From positions 33,919 to 97,918 of the forward strand of contig NZ_AQQS01000022.1 in NCBI RefSeq assembly GCF_002088275.1: 64,000 bases of DNA, in the 5' to 3' direction. The stretch comes from Aurantimonas sp. 22II-16-19i (GTDB taxonomy: Bacteria; Pseudomonadota; Alphaproteobacteria; Rhizobiales; Rhizobiaceae). Under the pieces are notes generated by a model. That model was not told where the DNA came from and did not search any database. It saw only the letters and a program-made list of their open reading frames with translations. Of this stretch, positions 8,099 to 16,303 are shown piece after piece (the first letter of the stretch is position 1; the number at the start of each line of letters is the position of its first letter). The position numbers and the translations under genes were made by a program.

Positions 8099-9832
8099 AT
8101 GCCCTCGAAGACCTACGCGGACCTGCGCTCGGCACGCTGGTTCGCCCCCGACGACCTGCGCAGCTTCGGCCACCGCTCGCGGATGATGCAGCTCGGCTAT
8201 TCCGAGGACGACTTCGTCGGCAAGCCGATCATCGGCATCCTGTCGACCTGGTCGGAGCTGAATTCCTGCCACGGCCACTTTCCCGAGCGGGTCGAGAACG
8301 TCCGCCGGGGCGTGCTGGCCGCCGGCGGCTTCGCCGTCGAGATGCCGGCCCTCTCGGTGGACGAGAGCTTCACCAAGCCGACCTCGATGCTCTATCGCAA
8401 CATGCTGGCGATGGAGACCGAGGAGATGATCCGCGCCCATCCGCTGGACGGCGTCGTCCTGATGGGCGGCTGCGACAAGACCACGCCCGGCCTGATCATG
8501 GGCGCGATCACGGCCGGGGTGCCGATGATCTACCTGCCGGCCGGCCCGATGCTGAGCGGCCACTATGCCGGCCGTGTTCTCGGCTCCGGCTCGGACGCCT
8601 GGAAATACTGGGACGAGCGCCGCGCCGGCAACGTCACCGACGAGGAATGGCTCGGCGTCCAGGGCGGCATCGCCCGCTCCCACGGCACCTGCATGACCAT
8701 GGGCACCGCGGCGACCATGATGTCGATCGCCGACGCCCTCGGCTTCACGCTGCCCGGCGCCTCCTCGATCCCGGCGGTCGACAGTGGCCACCAGCGCATG
8801 TCGACCGACTGCGGCAAGCGCATCGTCGACATGGTCTGGGAGGGCATGACGCCCGACATGGTCGCGACGACGCCCGCCTTCCACAACGCCGCCAAGGTGG
8901 CGATGGCCACCGGCTGCTCGACCAATGCCGTCGTCCACCTCATTGCCATGGCGCGGCGCGCCGGCGTCGACCTGACCCTCGACCATCTGGACGAACTCGG
9001 CCGGGTGACGCCACTGATCGCCAATGTCCGCCCCTCCGGCAAGGGCTACCTGATGGAGGACTTCTTCTACGCCGGCGGCCTTCGCGCGCTGATGAAGCAG
9101 ATGGAGGCGATGCTCGACACCTCGGTCCTGACGGTCAACGGCAAGACCCTCGCCGAGAACATCGCCGGCGCCGAGGTCTACAATGCCGACGTCATCCGGC
9201 CCCTGTCGAACCCCGTTTACAAGGAAGGCTCGCTGGCCCTTTTGCGCGGCAATCTCTGCCCCGACGGCGCGGTGATCAAGCCGGCGGCCTGCGACCCGAG
9301 GTTCCACGTCCATGAGGGGCCGGCGCTGGTCTTCGACAGCTACCCGGAGATGAAGAAGGCCGTCGACGACGAGAATCTCGACGTCACCCCCGACCACGTC
9401 ATGGTGCTCAGGAACGCCGGGCCCCTCGGCGGTCCGGGTTTCCCGGAATGGGGCATGCTGCCGATCCCCAAGGCGCTCATCAGGCAGGGCCACCGCGACA
9501 TGCTGCGGATCTCCGACGCCCGCATGTCCGGCACCTCCTACGGTGCCTGCGTCCTGCACGTCGCACCGGAGAGCTTCATCGGCGGTCCGCTGGCGCTGCT
9601 CAGGACCGGCGACACCGTCCGCCTCGACCTGCCGAACCGGCGGCTCGACATGCTGGTCGACGAGGCCGAACTGGCGAAGAGAAAAGCCGAATGGACGCCG
9701 CCGGAGCCTCGATTCCAGCGCGGATGGGGCTACATGTTCTCCCGCCACGTGACGCAGGCCGACAAGGGCTGCGACTTCGACTTCCTCGAGCGTGACTTCG
9801 GCGCCGCCGCCGGCGAGCCGGACATCTTCTGA
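8099..9832 (+). CDS. IlvD/Edd-family dehydratase, L-arabonate dehydratase-like
   Basis: A 577-residue Fe-S dehydratase. Three cluster-ligand cysteines are placed as in pentonate dehydratases of the family: Cys57 (STWSELNSCHGHF), Cys125 (GGCDKTTPG) and Cys198 (SHGTCMTMG). The catalytic Ser/Thr region is visible in DARMSGTSYGA, and the sequence begins LRSARWFAPDDLRSFGHRSR, typical of L-arabonate/D-xylonate dehydratases rather than of dihydroxy-acid dehydratase (IlvD). It would convert an aldonate to a 2-keto-3-deoxy acid. Upstream is the TRAP system; downstream is a 2,5-dioxopentanoate dehydrogenase, consistent with the non-phosphorylative pentose pathway. The precise sugar acid (L-arabonate, D-xylonate or another) is not settled by sequence alone. 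Confidence 0.85.
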   Translation: MPSKTYADLRSARWFAPDDLRSFGHRSRMMQLGYSEDDFVGKPIIGILSTWSELNSCHGHFPERVENVRRGVLAAGGFAVEMPALSVDESFTKPTSMLYRNMLAMETEEMIRAHPLDGVVLMGGCDKTTPGLIMGAITAGVPMIYLPAGPMLSGHYAGRVLGSGSDAWKYWDERRAGNVTDEEWLGVQGGIARSHGTCMTMGTAATMMSIADALGFTLPGASSIPAVDSGHQRMSTDCGKRIVDMVWEGMTPDMVATTPAFHNAAKVAMATGCSTNAVVHLIAMARRAGVDLTLDHLDELGRVTPLIANVRPSGKGYLMEDFFYAGGLRALMKQMEAMLDTSVLTVNGKTLAENIAGAEVYNADVIRPLSNPVYKEGSLALLRGNLCPDGAVIKPAACDPRFHVHEGPALVFDSYPEMKKAVDDENLDVTPDHVMVLRNAGPLGGPGFPEWGMLPIPKALIRQGHRDMLRISDARMSGTSYGACVLHVAPESFIGGPLALLRTGDTVRLDLPNRRLDMLVDEAELAKRKAEWTPPEPRFQRGWGYMFSRHVTQADKGCDFDFLERDFGAAAGEPDIF

Positions 9833-9932
9833 TCGAACGGCCGGCCAGCCGGCCGGCCCCCATCGGTGAGCGCGGCGGCGCCGACGCGCCCGCGCCCGCC
9901 GATCCCCTTGAATTGACGAAAGAGGTCCAACA

Positions 9933-11447
9933 ATGGCACTCGAACTGACCGGCAAGCATCTGATCGCGGGCGAATGGAAGGCCTCCGGCCAGACATTCCA
10001 GTCCGAGCCCGCGAGCGGCGAGGCGCGCGAATTTTCCGTCGGCACGCCCGACCTCGTCGACGAGGCGGTGCGGGCGGCCGAGGAGGCCTTCTGGAGCTAT
10101 GCCGCCACCAGCCGCGAGGCGCGCGCCGCCTTCCTCGAGACGATCGCCGAGGAGATCGACAAGCGCGGCGAGGAGATCACCGAGATCGGCACCGAGGAGA
10201 CCGGACTGCCCGCCGGCCGCCTGCAGGGCGAGCGCGGCCGCACCACCGGCCAGCTGAGGCTCTTCGCCAGCCATATCCGCGACGGCGCCTATCTCGACCG
10301 GCGCCATGACGCGGCGCTGCCCGACCGCCAGCCGGCGCCCCGTCCGGACATCCGCATGATGATGCGGCCGATCGGCCCCGTCGCCGTCTTCGGCGCGTCC
10401 AACTTCCCGCTCGCCTTCTCCACCGCCGGCGGCGACACCGCTGCGGCGCTTGCGGCCGGTTGCCCGGTGGTGGTCAAGGGCCATGGCGCCCATCCCGGCA
10501 CCGGCGAGATCGTCGCCCAGGCGATCGCCGCCGCTGTCAAGAAGCACGACCTGCATCCGGGCGTCTTCTCGCTGGTCCAGGGCGGCAAGCGCGACGTCGG
10601 CGAGTCCCTCGTCACCCATCCGCTGATCAAGGCCGTCGGCTTCACCGGCTCGCTCGCCGGTGGCCGGGCGCTGTTCAACCTCTGCGCCCAGCGGCCCGAG
10701 CCGATCCCGTTCTTCGGCGAGCTCGGCTCGGTCAACCCGATGTTCCTGATGCCGGAAGCGGTGAAGGCACGGGGCGAGGCCATCGGTAAGGGCTGGGCCG
10801 GCTCGCTCACCATGGGTGCCGGCCAGTTCTGCACCAATCCGGGCATCGCCATCGTCGTCGACGGCGAGGGCGCCGACGCCTTCACAGCCGCCGCCGTCGA
10901 GGCAGCGAAAGACGTCGCCAAACAGGCGATGCTCACCGACGGCATCGCCGAGGCCTATCGCAAGGGCGCGGCGCGCGTCGAGGCAACCCCCGGCGTCAAG
11001 GCGCTGATCGGCGAGGCGAACGCCTCCCGCCATGCCTCGCCCTACATCTTCGAGACCACCGGCGAGGTCTTCGGCAGGGACGAGACGCTGACCGAGGAAG
11101 TCTTCGGGCCGCTCGGCATCGTGGTGCGCGTCAAGGACGTCGCCGAGATGGAGACGCTCGCCAAGGGCCTCCACGGCCAGCTCACCGTCACGCTGCACAT
11201 CGATGCCGGCGACGCCGAGGCGGCCGGACGCCTGATGCCGACGCTGGAGCGCAAGGCCGGCCGCATCCTCGCCAATGGCTTTCCGACCGGCGTCGAGGTC
11301 TGCGACGCAATGGTCCATGGCGGCCCGTATCCGGCGTCGACCAACTTCGGCGCGACCTCGGTCGGCACGCTGTCGATCCGCCGCTTCCTGAGGCCGGTCT
11401 CCTACCAGAACCTGCCGGAAGCGATCCTTCCCACCGACCTCAAGTGA
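9933..11447 (+). CDS. 2,5-dioxopentanoate (alpha-ketoglutaric semialdehyde) dehydrogenase
   Basis: A 504-residue aldehyde dehydrogenase superfamily enzyme. The catalytic nucleophile is Cys300 in GAGQFCTNPG, the activating Glu lies in FFGELGSVNP, and nucleotide-binding positions are in PVAVFGASNFPLAFS and AAGCPVVVKGH. The GQFCTNPG/ELGSVNP pattern is that of alpha-ketoglutaric semialdehyde dehydrogenases. It would oxidise 2,5-dioxopentanoate to 2-oxoglutarate with NAD(P)+, the last step of non-phosphorylative pentonate degradation. A GGCCGGC inverted repeat lies in the 100-bp gap after the dehydratase (about 9839-9858). An SD-like AAAGAGG precedes the ATG. The gene ends 7 bp before the RraA-like gene, so both are likely co-transcribed. 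Confidence 0.88.
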   Translation: MALELTGKHLIAGEWKASGQTFQSEPASGEAREFSVGTPDLVDEAVRAAEEAFWSYAATSREARAAFLETIAEEIDKRGEEITEIGTEETGLPAGRLQGERGRTTGQLRLFASHIRDGAYLDRRHDAALPDRQPAPRPDIRMMMRPIGPVAVFGASNFPLAFSTAGGDTAAALAAGCPVVVKGHGAHPGTGEIVAQAIAAAVKKHDLHPGVFSLVQGGKRDVGESLVTHPLIKAVGFTGSLAGGRALFNLCAQRPEPIPFFGELGSVNPMFLMPEAVKARGEAIGKGWAGSLTMGAGQFCTNPGIAIVVDGEGADAFTAAAVEAAKDVAKQAMLTDGIAEAYRKGAARVEATPGVKALIGEANASRHASPYIFETTGEVFGRDETLTEEVFGPLGIVVRVKDVAEMETLAKGLHGQLTVTLHIDAGDAEAAGRLMPTLERKAGRILANGFPTGVEVCDAMVHGGPYPASTNFGATSVGTLSIRRFLRPVSYQNLPEAILPTDLK

Positions 11448-11454
11448 GACTTCG

Positions 11455-12165
11455 ATGAACGAGGCAACCCGCGAAAAGCTGATGGGCGTCTCCGTGGCGA
11501 CGCTGGCCACGGCGCTCTACAAGCGTGGCCTGCGCAGCCAGGTGATCCAGGGCGTCCACCCGGTCAAGGCCAAGGGCCGCAACATGGTCGGTCCGGCCTT
11601 CACGCTCCGCTACATGCCGGCGCGCGAGGACCGCAACCAGCTGTCGGAGTTCAGGAAGCCCGACCATCCGCAGCGGGTTGCCATCGAGACGTGCCCCGCG
11701 GGGCACGTCCTCGTCATGGACAGCCGCAAGGACGCCCGCGCCGCCTCGGCCGGCGACATCCTGATCACCCGGCTGATGGTGCGCGGCGGCGCCGGCATCG
11801 TCACCGACGGTGGTTTCCGCGATGCCGTGACGATCGGCGAGCTCGATATCCCGGCCTACCACACCCGGCCGTCGAGCCCGACCAACCTCACCCTGAACGA
11901 GGCGATCGCCATCAACGAGCCGATCGGCTGCGGCGACGCCCCGGTGTTTCCGGGCGACGTCATCGTCGGTGACGACGACTGCGTCATCGTCATCCCGGCC
12001 CATCTCGCCGACGAGATCGCCGACGAGGCGGTCGAGATGTCGGCCTATGAGGACTTCGTGGTGGAGAAGGTGAAGGGCGGCGAGACCATCATCGGCCTCT
12101 ACCCCCGCACCAAGGACGAGCACCTCGCCGCCTTCGAAGAATGGCGCAAGGCGAACGGCCGCTGA
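11455..12165 (+). CDS. RraA-like protein, possible 2-keto acid aldolase or dehydratase step
   Basis: A 236-residue member of the RraA/HMG-aldolase family. The glycine-rich turn plus Arg-Asp pair are seen in GAGIVTDGGFRDAVTIGELD, where active class II pyruvate aldolases of this family bind Mg2+ and the pyruvyl group; the upstream SAGDILITRLMVRGG matches the usual spacing. It is often annotated as ribonuclease regulator RraA, but it sits as the last gene of a sugar-acid operon, which fits an enzyme better. The operon has no recognisable 2-keto-3-deoxypentonate dehydratase, so this protein is the candidate for converting that intermediate. The further acidic residue seen in characterised aldolases after RD is not obvious here, so activity is uncertain. 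Confidence 0.8.
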   Translation: MNEATREKLMGVSVATLATALYKRGLRSQVIQGVHPVKAKGRNMVGPAFTLRYMPAREDRNQLSEFRKPDHPQRVAIETCPAGHVLVMDSRKDARAASAGDILITRLMVRGGAGIVTDGGFRDAVTIGELDIPAYHTRPSSPTNLTLNEAIAINEPIGCGDAPVFPGDVIVGDDDCVIVIPAHLADEIADEAVEMSAYEDFVVEKVKGGETIIGLYPRTKDEHLAAFEEWRKANGR

Positions 12166-12234
12166 GGCTCTCGCCCGGTCTGGAGCGCGATGAGATCAGC
12201 TTCGATCGACATGCCGCTCCATCGTATTGTTGCC

Positions 12235-12279
12235 GCATGATCTTTCCCAAAGACCGGTTCCCACTGTTCGGAATCATGC
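12235..12279. repeat. rhizobial-type dispersed palindromic repeat
   Basis: An imperfect palindrome that begins GCATGATC and ends GATCATGC-like (GAATCATGC), with CCGGTTCCCAC in its middle. The sequence just upstream (GAGCGCGATGAGATCAG...) also fits. I recognise this from many Rhizobiales intergenic regions; the family name is not certain. It sits downstream of the RraA-like gene. Confidence 0.55.
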
Positions 12280-12292
12280 TCTGAAAGTTGCG

Positions 12293-12325
12293 AAGGGGCC
12301 GCGTCGCCGAGGTGGCGCGGCCCTT
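12293..12325 (+). terminator. GC-rich hairpin after the sugar-acid operon
   Basis: AAGGGGCCGCG (12293-12303) pairs with CGCGGCCCTT (12316-12325) with one bulged G. It could end the operon upstream or act as part of the trp upstream region. No long T-run follows, so termination is only possible. Confidence 0.4.
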
Positions 12326-12406
12326 GGCGTCGCGCCTCCGCAACGCGCATTGCGAAACCCTTTTCCGGCCATTGCCCTTTCTGCCGCCAGCAGCTATCGG
12401 TCAGCG

Positions 12407-12454
12407 ATGGAAAACACGATCGTCACGACGATGAACTGGTGGTGGGCGCTCTAG
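12407..12454 (+). CDS. trpL: trp operon leader peptide
   Basis: A 15-codon open frame, MENTIVTTMNWWWAL, with three consecutive Trp codons followed by a stop at 12452-12454. It lies 117 bp upstream of trpE(G) and immediately before a GC-rich hairpin with a T-run. This is the classic arrangement of transcription attenuation: ribosome stalling at the Trp codons when charged tRNA-Trp is low would favour the antiterminator. Rhizobial trpE(G) genes are known to be controlled by a Trp-rich leader. Confidence 0.85.
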   Translation: MENTIVTTMNWWWAL

Positions 12455-12492
12455 CGGAGCGGCCGAGCCGACATGCGTCGTGATCTCGAACG

Positions 12493-12523
12493 AAGGCCGC
12501 CTCGAAGTCCGGGCGGCCTTTTT
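12493..12523 (+). terminator. trp attenuator hairpin
   Basis: AAGGCCGCC (12493-12501) pairs with GGCGGCCTT (12512-12520), followed by TTTTT (12519-12523). It starts 38 bp after the trpL stop, so it can serve as the rho-independent attenuator. The Trp-codon segment and the intervening GCGGAGCGGCCG stretch could form the alternative antiterminator. Confidence 0.8.
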
Positions 12524-12571
12524 GCTTGTGGCGTCCGGACCAAAGGGCACAACCCCCGGGGGGAATTTCCG

Positions 12572-14761
12572 ATGGTGAGCGAGCATCTTCAGGACGGCGC
12601 GGAGCGCTACGAGACCGCCGGCGGCGTCACCGTGACGCGCAGGCGCGAGAAGGTCGCCTATGAGGGCGCCATCGATCCCTATTTCGACCGGCTGGACGGC
12701 CGTCGCGGCGCGATCCTGTTCTCCAACTACGAATATCCCGGCCGCTACACCCGCCAGGACGTCGCCTTCGTCGACCCGCCGCTGGCCATCGCCTCGCGCG
12801 GCCGGGCGCTCTGGATCGAGGCGCTGAACGCCCGGGGCAGGGTGCTCGCCGGCTTCCTCGCAAAAGCCCTCGACGACTGCGCCGACGTCGCCTCCGTCAC
12901 GGTCGGGGACAACCGGATCGACGTCACCATCGCCGAGCCGGAACAAGCCGTCACCGAGGAGGAACGCTCGCGCATCCCGACGGTGTTTTCGGTGCTGCGG
13001 ACGATCGTCTCGCTGTTCCGTTCATCCGAAGATGCGGCCATTGGCCTCTACGGCGCCTTCGGCTACGATCTCGCCTTCCAGTTCGATCCCGTCGCCGAGG
13101 TGCAGGCCCGCGATCCGGCCCGGCGCGACCTCGTCCTCTATCTTCCGGACGAACTGCTCGAGGTCGATCACTATTCCGCCGCGGCCTATCTCACCCGCTA
13201 CGACTTTGCCTTCGCCGGCACTTCCACGGAAGGCCTGGAGCGGGGCGGCCCTGATGCACCATTCGTTGCGTCCGACACGATCCCGGCGCGGGGCGATCAC
13301 CAGCCGGGCGAATATGCCGAGCTGGTGCGCGCCGCCAAGGAACAGTTCCGCTGCGGCAACCTGTTCGAGGTGGTTCCAGGCCAGGTCTTCTACCAGCGTG
13401 CCGAGCACCGCCCGTCGGAGATCTCCCGGCGGCTGAAATCGGTGAACCCGTCGCCCTACTCCTTCTTCATCAATCTCGGCGACAACGAATTCCTGATCGG
13501 CGCGAGCCCGGAGATGTTCGTCCGGGTCAATGGCCGGCGCGTCGAGACCTGCCCGATCTCCGGCACGATCAAGCGCGGCGAGGATGCGATCTCCGATTCC
13601 GAGCAGATCCTCAAGCTGCTCAACTCGAAAAAGGACGAGTCCGAGCTGACCATGTGCTCCGACGTCGATCGCAACGACAAGAGCCGGGTCTGCGAGCCGG
13701 GCTCGGTCAAGGTAATCGGCCGCCGGCAGATCGAGATGTATTCCCGCCTGATCCACACGGTGGACCACATCGAGGGCCGGCTGCGCGACGGCATGGACGC
13801 CTTCGACGCCTTCCTCTCCCACGCCTGGGCGGTCACCGTGACCGGCGCGCCAAAACTCTGGGCGATGCGCTTCATCGAGAGAAACGAGAAGAGCCCGCGC
13901 GCCTGGTATGGCGGGGCCGTCGGCATGGTGCATTTCAACGGCGACATGAACACCGGCCTGACGCTGCGCACGATTCGTCTCAAGGATGGGATCGCCGAGG
14001 TGCGCGCCGGCGCGACGCTGCTTTACGATTCCAATCCCGAGGAGGAAGAGGCCGAGACCGAGCTGAAGGCCTCCGCGCTTCTCGGCGCGATCCGCGACGC
14101 CGGCGCCTCGAACGCCGCGGCCGGGGCTCGGGAAGCCTCGAAGGTCGGGGAGGGGCTGAACATCCTCCTCGTCGACCACGAGGATTCCTTCGTCCACACG
14201 CTGGCGAACTATTTCCGCCAGACCGGCGCCAAGGTCTCGACGGTGCGCACGCCCGTCCCGGCCGAGGTCTTCGAGCGGATCGATCCCGACCTCGTGGTCC
14301 TGTCGCCCGGTCCCGGCATGCCGTCCGACTTCGACTGTAAGGGCACCATCGCCGCGGCGCGGGCCCATGGCGCGGCGATCTTCGGCGTCTGCCTCGGCCT
14401 GCAGGCGCTGGCGGAAGCCTATGGCGGCGCGCTGCGGACGCTGCACGTGCCGATGCACGGCAAGCCGTCGCGGATCCGGGTCGACAAACCTGGCATCATC
14501 TTCTCCGGCCTTCCCAAGGAGATCACCGTCGGGCGCTATCACTCGATCTTCGCCGATCCGGTGCGCCTGCCGAAGGACTTCGAGGTGACGGCCGAGACCG
14601 ACGACGGCATCGTCATGGCCTTCGAACATCGCAGCGAGCCCGTCGCCGCCGTCCAGTTCCACCCCGAAAGCATCATGACGCTCGGCGGCGACGCCGGCAT
14701 GCGGATGATCGAGAACGTCGTCGCCCATCTGCCGAGACGCGCCAGGGAGAAGGCCGCCTGA
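12572..14761 (+). CDS. trpE(G): anthranilate synthase, fused TrpE-TrpG
   Basis: A 729-residue fusion, the normal form in rhizobia. Residues about 1-515 are the chorismate-binding TrpE part ([11 protein letters not shown], the catalytic core [17 protein letters not shown], and HTVDHIEG). Residues about 530-720 are the class I glutamine amidotransferase part: Cys607 in GVCLGLQAL, and the catalytic His in FHPESIMT. It makes anthranilate from chorismate and glutamine, the first committed step of Trp synthesis. I chose the ATG at 12572 because it lies after the attenuator and gives the usual N-terminus; an upstream frame through the leader would include the terminator. Regulation by attenuation is supported by trpL and the hairpin just upstream. 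Confidence 0.95.
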   Translation: MVSEHLQDGAERYETAGGVTVTRRREKVAYEGAIDPYFDRLDGRRGAILFSNYEYPGRYTRQDVAFVDPPLAIASRGRALWIEALNARGRVLAGFLAKALDDCADVASVTVGDNRIDVTIAEPEQAVTEEERSRIPTVFSVLRTIVSLFRSSEDAAIGLYGAFGYDLAFQFDPVAEVQARDPARRDLVLYLPDELLEVDHYSAAAYLTRYDFAFAGTSTEGLERGGPDAPFVASDTIPARGDHQPGEYAELVRAAKEQFRCGNLFEVVPGQVFYQRAEHRPSEISRRLKSVNPSPYSFFINLGDNEFLIGASPEMFVRVNGRRVETCPISGTIKRGEDAISDSEQILKLLNSKKDESELTMCSDVDRNDKSRVCEPGSVKVIGRRQIEMYSRLIHTVDHIEGRLRDGMDAFDAFLSHAWAVTVTGAPKLWAMRFIERNEKSPRAWYGGAVGMVHFNGDMNTGLTLRTIRLKDGIAEVRAGATLLYDSNPEEEEAETELKASALLGAIRDAGASNAAAGAREASKVGEGLNILLVDHEDSFVHTLANYFRQTGAKVSTVRTPVPAEVFERIDPDLVVLSPGPGMPSDFDCKGTIAAARAHGAAIFGVCLGLQALAEAYGGALRTLHVPMHGKPSRIRVDKPGIIFSGLPKEITVGRYHSIFADPVRLPKDFEVTAETDDGIVMAFEHRSEPVAAVQFHPESIMTLGGDAGMRMIENVVAHLPRRAREKAA

Positions 14762-14783
14762 GCGCGGGCGGCCATTTGTGACA

Positions 14784-15686
14784 ATGCCAGAATCCAACGC
14801 TCCGCTCGCCAAGCGCGTGGCGGCCGCGACGGTCGCCGTCGCGCTCGTCGTCCTTGCGATCAAATATCTCGCCTACGTCCTGACGGGATCGGTCGCGCTG
14901 TTCTCGGACGCGCTGGAATCGATCGTCAACGTCGTCGCCGGGCTGATCGCGCTCTGGGCGGTGACCGTCAGCTACAAGCCCGCCGACAACGACCATCCCT
15001 TCGGCCACACCAAGGCGGAGTATTTCTCCGCCGTGGTGGAAGGGGCGCTGATCGTTCTCGCCGCCCTCCTGATCCTGCGCGAGGCCTGGGGCGCTTATCT
15101 GGAGCCCCGCGGCTTCGAGGCGCCGGTCGAGGGGCTGTTGCTGAGCGGTCTCGCCACCCTCATCAATGTCGGCTGGGCGACCTTCCTGATCCGCTTCGGC
15201 AAGGCCCACCGCTCGCCGGCGATCTCCGCCGACGGGCGGCACATCATGGCCGACGTCGTCACCTCGGTCGGCGTCGTCCTCGGCCTGATCGTCGCCACGC
15301 TGACCGGCTGGACGATCCTCGACCCGCTGCTCGCCGCGCTGGTCGCCCTCAACATCCTGTGGGAAGGTGCCCGCGTCGTCACCACCTCGCTCTCAGGGCT
15401 GATGGACGAGGCGATCGATTCCGAATCCGACGCCAAGGTCCGCGAGACGATCTCCTGCAACGCCGACGGCGCCATCGAGGTGCACGACCTCAGGACCCGT
15501 CTTGCCGGGCGGGCGATGTTCATCGAGTTCCACCTGGTGGTGCCGGGCGAGATGACCGTCGCCGACTCGCACCGCATCTGCGACCGCATCGAGGACGCCC
15601 TGCAGGACCTCTTCACCGGCGTGCGCGTCCTTATCCACGTCGAGCCGGAGGACGAGGCCAAGCAGACCGGGGTGCCGGTGCTGTGA
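14784..15686 (+). CDS. cation diffusion facilitator (CDF) family metal efflux protein
   Basis: A 300-residue protein with six predicted membrane spans and a cytosolic C-terminal domain. Family features: SVALFSDALESIVNVV in span 2, the loop HPFGHTKAEYFSA, and HIMAD (HxxxD metal site) in span 5. The C-terminal domain (from about residue 210, EVHDLRTRLAG...) is the ferredoxin-like dimerisation module. It would export a divalent cation (Zn2+, Fe2+ or similar) by proton exchange. A GTG two codons upstream (14778) is an equally possible start. It lies 22 bp after trpE(G), so it may be read through from that transcript, but there is no functional link. Confidence 0.88.
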   Translation: MPESNAPLAKRVAAATVAVALVVLAIKYLAYVLTGSVALFSDALESIVNVVAGLIALWAVTVSYKPADNDHPFGHTKAEYFSAVVEGALIVLAALLILREAWGAYLEPRGFEAPVEGLLLSGLATLINVGWATFLIRFGKAHRSPAISADGRHIMADVVTSVGVVLGLIVATLTGWTILDPLLAALVALNILWEGARVVTTSLSGLMDEAIDSESDAKVRETISCNADGAIEVHDLRTRLAGRAMFIEFHLVVPGEMTVADSHRICDRIEDALQDLFTGVRVLIHVEPEDEAKQTGVPVL

Positions 15687-16303
15687 CTGTCGGGGAGCGA
15701 GGCTGGAAGCGTTGCGCCTGCCGCTGAACCCGTGAAAGATCATGAACTCCGCGCGATCCGCCTAGCCCCTCGCGAGGGCGAGGCCCCTATGCGTCGATGC
15801 CCGATGGCGTGGAGTCCCGCCGGTCTTCCCCCGGCCGGTCCGGGCGACATCTGCCACTCGCGCCAGGCCTTGTCCGTATGAAGCCCGGGGCTCTTGTGCG
15901 GACGGGTGGTGATGCCATCCGACGCGTCGGCATTCTCGGGCACCGTCCCTACAGGGTTCACACATCTCCTGTCAGATACGAACGAGCGGCCGCCTGTTCT
16001 CCGGTCCGACGTCGCAGAACCGGTCAAGGCAGCAAAGCTTCGTCATCGCGGGCTTGACCCGGGATGACGAAGCGGCGGTGCTTCCAGCGCTTCTGCGACG
16101 TCGCTTCGTCGTGCCAGATGTCGATCGCAACACCGGCGCGAGATGGGTGAATCTTCTAAAGACAAGACCCTAAAGCGACGAGGGGCGGGGCTGGCGCCGG
16201 CGCCTGCTTTCCCGCAGCCGCGCGCCGCGAACGTCCCTCGCAAGGCGCCGGTCGCAACGGCGCCTGATCCGACCTGTGTTCGATGCCGGTTCGGCCCCTG
16301 TCC
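15687..16303. other. 617-bp gap without a convincing gene
   Basis: Short open frames on both strands have compositions like random high-GC sequence, and I recognise no protein, tRNA or other RNA. The one clear element is the palindromic repeat at 16037-16073. The gap separates converging transcription units (the CDF gene on plus, tyrosinase on minus). Confidence 0.5.
16037..16073. repeat. dispersed palindrome (CGTCATC...GATGACG family)
   Basis: GCTTCGTCATC pairs perfectly with GATGACGAAGC around a GCGGG-CTTGA-CCCGG core. The same core recurs at 42021-42317, 49364-49419 and 54179-54340. Here it lies between the 3' ends of two convergent genes, where it could act as a bidirectional terminator. 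Confidence 0.75.

Noticed and set aside
13022..14863. 613-codon minus-strand frame opposite trpE(G)
   Set aside because: It is antisense to an intact, motif-complete gene and has no recognisable domain.
15797..16057. Possible 86-residue gene in the gap after the CDF transporter
   Set aside because: No SD, no family, and the sequence overlaps the palindromic repeat at 16037-16073.
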